This document shows positions 1 to 5,101 of a stretch of 9,719 nt of DNA, piece after piece. Below the pieces are notes generated by a model, which was not told where the DNA came from, did no database searches, and saw only the letters and a list, made by a program, of their open reading frames with translations. This DNA comes from Nitrosarchaeum sp. (lineage in GTDB: Archaea; Thermoproteota; Nitrososphaeria; Nitrososphaerales; Nitrosopumilaceae): positions 1 to 9,719 of the forward strand of contig SCUP01000187.1 in the NCBI GenBank assembly GCA_004297665.1, in the 5' to 3' direction. Both the position numbers and the translations under genes were made by a program. Within the stretch, counting starts at the first letter, position 1. Each line of letters opens with the position of its first letter.

Positions 1-207
1 TATGTAATAGCACCAGATCAAGTGGGAAATATTTACTGTGGAAGAAGTATTGTAGTTGATCCTTATGGAAAAATTTTACTTGACATGAAAAAGAAACAAG
101 GAATCGGATATGTTAACATTGAATTAAAAAATGTAAAACAAATTCGTAAAGTTTTACCATTACTAAAAAATAGACGAATCGATATATATCCTACTTTAAA
201 GGCTTAG
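1..207 (+). CDS. Carbon-nitrogen hydrolase (nitrilase superfamily), C-terminal fragment
   Basis: The frame is open from base 1 and ends at TAG 205-207, so only the last 68 residues are in the window. The visible part matches the end of the nitrilase/CN-hydrolase fold. It has a YCGRSIVVDP-YGKIL strand-turn-strand (the family G-S-x-[IV]-[VI]-D-P-x-G motif), then a strand ending in I-E-L, then a basic R-K-V-LP-L-KNRR-D-Y tail typical of the C-terminus. These enzymes hydrolyse or transfer amide and nitrile groups with a Glu-Lys-Cys triad; the triad lies upstream and cannot be checked. Substrate cannot be named from this fragment. A GTG at 22 is in frame, but homology to the family continues upstream of it, so it is not the real start. 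The 3' end overlaps the convergent zinc-ribbon gene by 17 bases. Confidence 0.85.
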   Translation, partial: YVIAPDQVGNIYCGRSIVVDPYGKILLDMKKKQGIGYVNIELKNVKQIRKVLPLLKNRRIDIYPTLKA

Positions 208-646
208 ATTTTCTACTGTCACAATTAAAATTGGAACACTGTTTTGTCCATTTTTGTTTTCTTGAATAGCGAAAAATTATCATTGGCCACTTGCATACAT
301 CACATGATATCTTTATTGCTCTGAGTTTCGCTTTTTGTAAAAGTGGCGATGATGCCTTACATCCTCCATAAAAATTTGAACAACCCATGAATCTCTTTCT
401 AGTAGTTCTAGATCTGATCACCATCAATTGACCTAATCTGCATTCTGGACATTCCACTAGTCCATTTTTTGGAGAATTTGTACCAAGAATCATATATTTT
501 CTCTCTTTTGATGACCAAGACAGATATCCATTAACGTCCAAATATTGTATGATCTCTTTTTTGAAAATGTCTGTTTTTGACTTTGTAGCTTTGACAACAT
601 GTCTTGTTACTTGTACAACTTGAAGGTCTGTTTTCTTTGGTGGCAT
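191..646 (-). CDS. Small protein with two topoisomerase-type C4 zinc ribbons
   Basis: This 151-aa protein carries two four-cysteine zinc ribbons like those at the C-terminus of type IA topoisomerases. The first uses C66, C69, C89 and C96 (CPEC ... GCSNF--GC). The second uses C115, C118, C137 and C142 (CDVC ... QCSNFNC). The CSNF/CSN pattern before the last cysteine is the topoisomerase signature. No topoisomerase catalytic core is present, so this is a free-standing nucleic-acid-binding protein. The first 60 residues are basic (MPPKKT...) with a possible small helical domain that I do not recognise. The start ATG (646-644, minus strand) leaves a short leader if the TATAAAAA element read on this strand at 684-677 is used. 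Its 3' end overlaps the convergent upstream gene. A role in DNA or RNA binding is inferred; an actual topoisomerase partner is unknown. Confidence 0.75.
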   Translation of the reverse strand: MPPKKTDLQVVQVTRHVVKATKSKTDIFKKEIIQYLDVNGYLSWSSKERKYMILGTNSPKNGLVECPECRLGQLMVIRSRTTRKRFMGCSNFYGGCKASSPLLQKAKLRAIKISCDVCKWPMIIFRYSRKQKWTKQCSNFNCDSRKSKPLK

Positions 647-676
647 TTCTTATAATGAATTTACTAACTAAAACAA

Positions 677-684
677 TTTTTATA
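677..684. promoter_or_regulatory. TATA element shared by two divergent genes
   Basis: The 60-base gap between the starts at 646 (minus) and 707 (plus) has one good TATA-like block. Read on plus it is TTTTTATA, centred about 26 bases before the GTG at 707, which predicts a leaderless thiolase transcript. Read on minus it is TATAAAAA, centred about 34 bases before the ATG at 646, which predicts a leader of about 8 bases. Spacing follows the usual archaeal TATA-to-start distance. Promoter use is inferred. Confidence 0.55.
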
Positions 685-706
685 GGGAATCTGGTCAGCG
701 ACATTA

Positions 707-1861
707 GTGGAAAAGGTTTGCGTTCTTGGTGCTGGTAGCACGAAATATGGAAAATTAGCTGATAGTATAGCTGATATTACTACTCAGGCATCAGTGGCTG
801 CCATAGAAAGTGCAGGAATTGATCCTAAAGATATCAAAGCAGGATACATTTCAAACGTATTCGGAGTTGCTGATAAACAGGTACATCTCGGACCTGTCTT
901 GATGAGTAATCTGGGAATTTCAGATAGACCGTCATTATCAATAGAGTCCGCTTGTGGAAGTGGCTCCGTATCATTTAGAGAAGCCTTTGCAAATGTTGCA
1001 GCCGGTTTTTATGATTGTCTTGTAGTGACAGGAGTTGAAAAAGTAACTCATACTGGAACAGAATGGACAACAACTTATTTTTCATATTGCTCCGATTTCT
1101 TTTATGAAGGACAAGCTGGTGCATCATTTCCTGGATTATTTGCATCAATGGCAAGAGCATATCTAACAGAATTTAATGCAACAGAAGAAGACTTTGCTAG
1201 AGTTGCAGTAAAAAATCATGACAATGGATTTTTAAATCCAAAAGCTCATTTGCAAAAAAAGATTACAATTGACGATGTAATGAATTCAGCAGTTGTTGCA
1301 AGTCCACTAAAACTTTATGATTGCTGTCCTTTCTCTGATGGTGCAAGTTCTGTAATTCTTTGCTCTGAAAAATTTGCAAAAGAAAATGGTAATAATTACA
1401 TTGAAGTTATTGGTTCTGGTAGAGGTGGTTCACCTGCTGCATTACAAGGTCGTGAACATTTGACTACAATTCCAAGTACAAAGATTGCAGCTGAGAGTGC
1501 TTACAAAATGGCAGGAATTACTGCAAAAGATATTGATTTTGCAGAAGTCCATGATTGTTTTACAATTGCAGAAATTGTTGATACTGAAGATTTAGGATTC
1601 TTTGAAAAAGGAAAAGGAGTTCAAGCTGTTCGTGAAGGCAGAACAAAATTAAATTCCGATATTTCAATTAATCCTTCAGGTGGTCTCAAGTCAAAAGGAC
1701 ATCCAATTGGAGCTACAGGTGTTGGACAAGTAGTAGAAGTATTTGATCAACTAACTGGTAGAGCTGGAGCACGAACTGTTAAAAATGCAAAAATTGGCTT
1801 GACTCATAATTTTGGTGCAACTGGAGCTAGTTGTGCTGTTCATATCTTCCAAAGTGTATAA
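707..1861 (+). CDS. Acetyl-CoA C-acetyltransferase-like archaeal thiolase
   Basis: This 384-aa thiolase is of the archaeal/SCP2-like type, which interconverts acetoacetyl-CoA and two acetyl-CoA. The nucleophile is C83 in the SACGSG motif. H282-D283-C284 forms the HDCF motif that replaces NEAF of bacterial thiolases. H332 lies in GHPIGATG, and the C-terminal loop is NFGATGASC. Full length for the family. The GTG start is forced: there is an in-frame TAG at 683-685 and no other start between, and the TATA element lies about 26 bases upstream. The DUF35 gene follows after one base, as expected for thiolase/DUF35 complexes that channel acetoacetyl-CoA to HMG-CoA synthase. In ammonia-oxidising thaumarchaea, thiolases of this type also serve the last step of the 3-hydroxypropionate/4-hydroxybutyrate CO2-fixation cycle. 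Which role this copy plays cannot be told from sequence alone. Confidence 0.88.
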   Translation: MEKVCVLGAGSTKYGKLADSIADITTQASVAAIESAGIDPKDIKAGYISNVFGVADKQVHLGPVLMSNLGISDRPSLSIESACGSGSVSFREAFANVAAGFYDCLVVTGVEKVTHTGTEWTTTYFSYCSDFFYEGQAGASFPGLFASMARAYLTEFNATEEDFARVAVKNHDNGFLNPKAHLQKKITIDDVMNSAVVASPLKLYDCCPFSDGASSVILCSEKFAKENGNNYIEVIGSGRGGSPAALQGREHLTTIPSTKIAAESAYKMAGITAKDIDFAEVHDCFTIAEIVDTEDLGFFEKGKGVQAVREGRTKLNSDISINPSGGLKSKGHPIGATGVGQVVEVFDQLTGRAGARTVKNAKIGLTHNFGATGASCAVHIFQSV

Positions 1862-1862
1862 A

Positions 1863-2228
1863 ATGTCTGTAAAAGAACAACTTATTGAAAAAGCAAAAGA
1901 AGGTAAAGTCCTTACTCATAAATGCACACAGTGCGGTCATTTGCACCTCTCTAACGTTTACTACTGCCAAAATTGCGGTAGCAAGGGATTCCAAGATGAA
2001 ATTTTAGATGGCACAGGTTCAGTAGCCACCTACACTATAATCACAGTTCCGCCAGCAGGCTTTGAAAAATACACGCCATATGCCTTTGTTGTCTTACAGC
2101 TTGATAAGACTAATCTGAGGATTTCTGGATTTATGGCAGGAATAGCGACTCCTAAAGATCTCCCAGTTGGAACTAGAGCAAAAATCACTGGTTTTGATGA
2201 ACGTGGCATTATCATCGAAAAACAGTAA
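1863..2228 (+). CDS. DUF35 zinc-ribbon/OB-fold acyl-CoA-binding partner of thiolase
   Basis: This 121-aa protein has a short N-terminal helix, a rubredoxin-like zinc ribbon (C21, C24, C35, C38; CTQC ... CQNC) and an OB-fold from about residue 50 to 118 (GTGSVATYTII, PPAGF, YAFVVLQL, GTRAKI). This is the DUF35 architecture. In characterised archaeal complexes, DUF35 bridges thiolase and HMG-CoA synthase and forms part of a shared CoA-binding site. The ATG at 1863 lies one base after the thiolase stop (1859-1861), so the pair is surely co-transcribed and probably translationally coupled. A start at 1812 would extend the frame into the thiolase but lacks family support. No HMG-CoA synthase gene is adjacent, unlike in many archaea where the three genes are clustered. 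Confidence 0.87.
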   Translation: MSVKEQLIEKAKEGKVLTHKCTQCGHLHLSNVYYCQNCGSKGFQDEILDGTGSVATYTIITVPPAGFEKYTPYAFVVLQLDKTNLRISGFMAGIATPKDLPVGTRAKITGFDERGIIIEKQ

Positions 2229-2241
2229 AATTATTTGTTTG

Positions 2242-2278
2242 AATTATTAAAAAAAATCATAATCATTTCTTAATAATT
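2242..2278. repeat. 9-bp inverted repeat between DUF35 gene and small zinc-ribbon gene
   Basis: AATTATTAA (2242-2250) and TTAATAATT (2270-2278) are perfect reverse complements separated by 19 bases. The right arm coincides with the TATA-like stretch CTTAATAAT (2269-2277), which sits about 27 bases before the ATG at 2300. The repeat could be a weak terminator stem for the thiolase operon or an operator over the next promoter. The region is very AT-rich, so chance is a serious alternative. Confidence 0.35.
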
Positions 2279-2299
2279 TTGTAAAGATGATTCCCTTTG

Positions 2300-2461
2300 A
2301 TGTCTGTAGAAATTACATGTGGTAAATGTGGAGAAAAGATCGCTAACATGAAAATGCTAAAAGCTATAAAAGATGTGATGAATCCATATAATGGAAAATG
2401 TCCATCATGTGGCCAAAAATTATCAACATCTGAATTTTCTCTGGATGTACAAGAAAACTGA
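2300..2461 (+). CDS. 53-aa zinc-ribbon protein
   Basis: ATG 2300 to TGA 2459-2461 encodes 53 residues. The protein has two CxxC knuckles: C7-x2-C10 (TCGKCGEK) and C34-x2-C37 (CPSCGQKL). About 23 residues lie between them, including a helical segment (MKMLKAIKDVMNP). The cysteine pairs and tail-to-tail layout fit a single zinc ribbon, so the ORF is very likely real despite its size. The ATG lies about 27 bases after a TATA-like sequence, consistent with a leaderless transcript. It sits 71 bases after the DUF35 stop and 145 bases before the winged-helix/NrdD-like gene, all on the same strand. Function is unknown; small zinc ribbons often bind nucleic acid or partner proteins. Confidence 0.7.
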   Translation: MSVEITCGKCGEKIANMKMLKAIKDVMNPYNGKCPSCGQKLSTSEFSLDVQEN

Positions 2462-2464
2462 TCT

Positions 2465-2499
2465 AAGATCTAAAAATCTTTATAAATTTTTATTTTTTT
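2465..2499 (+). terminator. Possible terminator after the 53-aa gene
   Basis: A short stem AAGAT (2465-2469) / ATCTT (2476-2480) is followed by TATAAATTTTTATTTTTTT. Archaeal termination mainly needs T-tracts, and the run of seven T at 2493-2499 fits. It overlaps the next gene's likely TATA box. Confidence 0.35.
2479..2487 (+). promoter_or_regulatory. Strong TATA box for the HTH/ATP-cone/NrdD-like gene
   Basis: TTTATAAAT is close to the archaeal TATA consensus and is the best one upstream of 2607. It predicts a start of transcription near 2509-2511 and a leader of about 97 bases. A weaker alternative, TTATTTA at 2579-2585, would give a leaderless transcript starting at 2607. Confidence 0.5.
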
Positions 2500-2504
2500 G
2501 TACG

Positions 2505-2520
2505 ATTGTAATATTACAAT
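2505..2520. promoter_or_regulatory. Perfect 16-bp palindrome, candidate repressor operator
   Basis: ATTGTAATATTACAAT is identical to its own reverse complement over 16 bases. It begins about 18 bases after the strong TATA box, so it covers the predicted transcription start. Binding there would block RNA polymerase. The gene it precedes encodes a protein with a winged helix, so autoregulation is a natural hypothesis. Operator function is inferred. Confidence 0.5.
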
Positions 2521-2606
2521 AATATCTAAATTTTATTTTAATGAGCAAACTGATCCAAAAACAATCTAGTCATAAGTCTTATTTACTCCTTTTTTAGTAA
2601 AATAGC

Positions 2607-4700
2607 ATGGAATTAGATGAAGAACTAGAAGAGCCAAAGCGAAGCGGAATTCTTCAATCTACATCAAAACGTGTACGAATGATCTTTTCTGTAATGGCAA
2701 GTCCAAACAGAATAGATATTCTAAGAATTTTAAACTCCAAGGGTCCATTAACCTATTCTGAATTAAAGTCCCTAGCAGGATTCAAATCCAAAAAAGAGAG
2801 TGGCAAATTTGCATATCATTTGAGAAAATTATTGAGACAGTCTCTTGTAGCACTAAACAAATCTGAAAGACGTTATACAATTACAAATCTTGGAAAACTT
2901 GTATTAAGCTTGGCAAGACAAATTGAAGAACGATCAATTATTGAAAGTGGAAAAATGTATGTTAGAACATCACATGAATCAATTGAAGAATTCAATTCCC
3001 ATAAAATTATTCAATCACTCGTACGTGAAGGTAGCCTTCCATTGGAATTAGCTCAAAAAATTACTGAAGAAGTTGAAAATAGAATTTACAAATATCAAAC
3101 AACCTACCTTACTGGGTCGCTTATTAGAGAAATGGTAAACTCTGTTCTTTTAGAACATGGTCATGAGGAATACCGCAATAAACTAGCGCGCCTAGGCCTG
3201 CCTGTATATGACATTCAAGAAATGCTCACAAATCTGGATAATGTAGATAATGGCGCTGAAGGCCTACTTTTCAATACTGGTCAGAAAGTGTTTGCAGAAC
3301 ATTTACTCACAAATGTATTACCAAAAGACGTTGCTGATTCACATCTTTCTGGCGATATGCACATTTCAAATCCAGGAATTTGGTCAATGATACCTGATAC
3401 CATATTTGTTAATGTAAAAGAGCTGATTGAAGATGGAGTTATTCTTGGCGGAAAATATCTTGATGTATCAAGAATTACATCATCAAAATCAATTGATGAC
3501 ATTACATCTTCCTTGTCAATAATCATATCATTACTTTCCAAAGAAGCTTCACAAGAAATTATACTCGATGGATTGATTCCACTTTTTACAAAACATTCAA
3601 AGAATATTCCAGAACTTGAACAAAAACTAACAGATGCATTTGCTACTGCATCTACCACATCAAAATACAATAGAAGAGCCACTAATGTTTCAATTAGACT
3701 TCAGTTAGGTTCTGATCTAAAAATTGTTAATGCAATAATTAATGCATACAAGAATTATACAAAGATAACTCCAATTCCAAAAATTGGTTTGATTGTAGAT
3801 TTCGATAAAGGAAAAGTATCTGATGTTTCCGAAGTATTAGCAGAAATAATTTCAATTGGTGGAAAAGTAATGTTTGCAAAAGGCGAAGTATCTAGTTATG
3901 GCATTACAAATGGTACAACTAAAAATTCTGGTCCACTTGCAATAACACTACAATCTGTTTCAATTAATCTTCCAAGACTTGCATTTGAATCCAATAAAGA
4001 TGAAACATACTTTAGAGCAAGACTTGCATTACTTATGAAACCTGCCTTATCTTCTATGGCATTAAGAAAGAAAGATATCTCTGATCTTACTAGAAGAGGA
4101 CTAAATCCAATTCTTGCAAAGAATACACAATACATGCAAAGAAGTTCTGTGTCACTTATTGTTAATCTAGTAGGCCTAAAGGAATCTGTATTCAATATTC
4201 TTGGATTCCAAGATAATAAGGAAGGAAAAGAGATACTCAACAAAGTAATAGAAACTGCAGTTGATGTTGCAGCTAAAAAAGGCAAGGAATTAGGAGATAC
4301 TGTGGCTATATCCATGACTGAGACTGAGGGATCTAGCAGATTCGCAAACCTAGATGGTGAGAAATATGGTAAAAACTCGGCTCTTAGTTCTATGGATAGT
4401 GACTCTTACTCACAAGGAATAGTTCTTAATGCATCTGAAATAGGTGATTACACAAGTAAAACCGAGATTATATCTGAATGTAATAAACTATCTAAACTAC
4501 TCAACGGTGGTTTACTAGTCAGACTAGATATCGATCAGAACGCCACTCAAATTGATATCAAAAAATCAATCGAGAAAGCAGCAGAACTAACATCTTCATT
4601 CAAGCCTGTAAAGAAAGTAGCACTATGTGGTGAATGTGGATTCAAAGATGAGCACTTTGTAGACAAATGTCCAAAGTGCAAGTCTTCATATGTAATCTGA
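2607..4700 (+). CDS. ArsR-like winged-helix + ATP-cone + catalytically dead NrdD-like protein
   Basis: This 697-aa protein has four parts. (1) An ArsR-like winged helix at about 22-105 (SPNRIDILRIL, LTYSELK, FAYHLRKLL, YTITNLGK). (2) An ATP-cone at about 118-200 (SIEEFNSHKI, ITEEVENRIY, YRNKLARLGLPVYD). (3) An anaerobic RNR (NrdD) body, with HLSGDMHISNPG at 246-257, SINLPRLAF at 452-460 and RFANLDGEKYG at 578-588. (4) A zinc ribbon with C674, C677, C688 and C691. The only other cysteine is C625, so the thiyl-radical cysteine is absent. The chain stops six residues after C691, where NrdD proteins continue into the glycyl-radical loop. It therefore cannot reduce ribonucleotides by the known mechanism. 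An in-frame TAA at 2598-2600 makes ATG 2607 the first start. With nrdJ next downstream, I infer a nucleotide-sensing regulator of RNR. Automated pipelines may miscall it as active NrdD. Confidence 0.8.
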   Translation: MELDEELEEPKRSGILQSTSKRVRMIFSVMASPNRIDILRILNSKGPLTYSELKSLAGFKSKKESGKFAYHLRKLLRQSLVALNKSERRYTITNLGKLVLSLARQIEERSIIESGKMYVRTSHESIEEFNSHKIIQSLVREGSLPLELAQKITEEVENRIYKYQTTYLTGSLIREMVNSVLLEHGHEEYRNKLARLGLPVYDIQEMLTNLDNVDNGAEGLLFNTGQKVFAEHLLTNVLPKDVADSHLSGDMHISNPGIWSMIPDTIFVNVKELIEDGVILGGKYLDVSRITSSKSIDDITSSLSIIISLLSKEASQEIILDGLIPLFTKHSKNIPELEQKLTDAFATASTTSKYNRRATNVSIRLQLGSDLKIVNAIINAYKNYTKITPIPKIGLIVDFDKGKVSDVSEVLAEIISIGGKVMFAKGEVSSYGITNGTTKNSGPLAITLQSVSINLPRLAFESNKDETYFRARLALLMKPALSSMALRKKDISDLTRRGLNPILAKNTQYMQRSSVSLIVNLVGLKESVFNILGFQDNKEGKEILNKVIETAVDVAAKKGKELGDTVAISMTETEGSSRFANLDGEKYGKNSALSSMDSDSYSQGIVLNASEIGDYTSKTEIISECNKLSKLLNGGLLVRLDIDQNATQIDIKKSIEKAAELTSSFKPVKKVALCGECGFKDEHFVDKCPKCKSSYVI

Positions 4701-4948
4701 AATTCGTAAATCAAAAACTAGTTCCGATCATTTTAGAAAATATTTTGATCAGTTTCAGACATACTATCATAGCACATAATTCATGATGGATTAAGACAAA
4801 CACGTTAGGTGTCAACAAATCGTAATTGTGGCCTAGATTCTTGCTCTTACGTTAATGACTATATTGACTTCTTTAAGTGTCTATATACAAAATCATAAAC
4901 AGTATGAGCTAACAAAAATTCACTAGTGGTTATGCTATAAATTTTTCA

Positions 4949-4961
4949 TGCGATCATCGCA
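4949..4961. repeat. 13-bp odd palindrome in the nrdJ upstream region
   Basis: TGCGAT-C-ATCGCA has perfect 6-bp arms around one central base. It is GC-richer than its surroundings, which makes it stand out. It lies about 100 bases before the nrdJ TATA box. As RNA it cannot form a normal loop, so a protein-binding site is the more natural reading. Function unknown. Confidence 0.35.
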
Positions 4962-4992
4962 CTGAATTCATGACTGTTTGATCAGAAAAACC

Positions 4993-5029
4993 ATTACAAC
5001 ATCAATTGGACCGTTGTCAATATTATTGA
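4993..5029. promoter_or_regulatory. Inverted half-sites upstream of nrdJ resembling the 2505-2520 palindrome
   Basis: ATTACAAC (4993-5000) matches seven of eight bases of the palindrome's right half, ATTACAAT. GTTGTCAAT (5013-5021) resembles its left half with one extra C. The stretch TTGTCAATATTA (5014-5025) equals TTGTAATATTA of the palindrome (2506-2516) plus that C. TCAATA-T-TATTGA (5017-5029) is itself a 13-bp odd palindrome. It ends about 30 bases before the nrdJ TATA box. Shared regulation is a hypothesis, because matches in AT-rich DNA arise easily. Confidence 0.35.
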
Positions 5030-5059
5030 ACTGAAATTTTAGAAAAAACTGCCAAATCA

Positions 5060-5065
5060 TTTATA
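5060..5065 (+). promoter_or_regulatory. TATA box of nrdJ
   Basis: TTTATA lies about 26 bases before position 5089, so transcription probably begins near 5087-5090. That gives a leader of only about 12-15 bases before the TTG start. Confidence 0.5.
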
Positions 5066-5088
5066 CCATCTTATTTCTTACCTCTTGC

Positions 5089-5094
5089 GGGGAG
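5089..5094 (+). promoter_or_regulatory. Ribosome binding site of nrdJ
   Basis: GGGGAG lies 7 bases before the TTG at 5102, a normal Shine-Dalgarno spacing. An in-frame TAA at 5099-5101 rules out any earlier start. This site supports the TTG and contrasts with the leaderless-looking genes nearby. Confidence 0.55.
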
Positions 5095-5101
5095 ATTATA
5101 A

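Larger units (their letters stand above)
4701..5054. other. Long spacer upstream of nrdJ, no convincing gene
   Basis: No ORF with recognisable features lies on either strand; the longest I checked is a 30-codon minus-strand ORF (4968-5060) without motifs. Just after the upstream stop is a weak AT-rich hairpin (GATCA 4726-4730 / TGATC 4746-4750, with AAAATATTTT at 4737-4746), possibly a terminator. TATA-like blocks occur at 4882-4887 (TATATA) and near 4936-4942 (CTATAAA), which could drive a small RNA, but no conserved RNA fold is recognisable. The cobalamin-riboswitch pattern is not seen. Confidence 0.5.

Noticed and set aside
1812..1862. Earlier start for the DUF35 gene, overlapping the thiolase
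   Set aside because: The extra 17 residues are the thiolase C-terminus read in another frame; ATG 1863 gives the normal family N-terminus.
3281..3682. Minus-strand ORF of 133 codons inside the NrdD-like gene
   Set aside because: It lies wholly within a gene with strong domain matches on plus; its translation shows no motif and has the serine-rich composition of an antisense shadow.
3896..4315. Minus-strand ORF of 139 codons inside the NrdD-like gene
   Set aside because: Antisense shadow of the NLPR to RFA-LD region, with no recognisable domain.
2607..4700. Active anaerobic ribonucleoside-triphosphate reductase (NrdD)
   Set aside because: The radical cysteine and the glycyl-radical C-terminus are missing, and no nrdG activase is nearby.
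4968..5060. 30-codon minus-strand ORF in the nrdJ spacer
   Set aside because: No motif, no TATA at a suitable distance, and its start overlaps the nrdJ TATA box.
4701..5101. Cobalamin riboswitch controlling the B12-dependent RNR
   Set aside because: No B12-box-like sequence or conserved fold is visible, and the predicted nrdJ leader is only about 12-15 bases.
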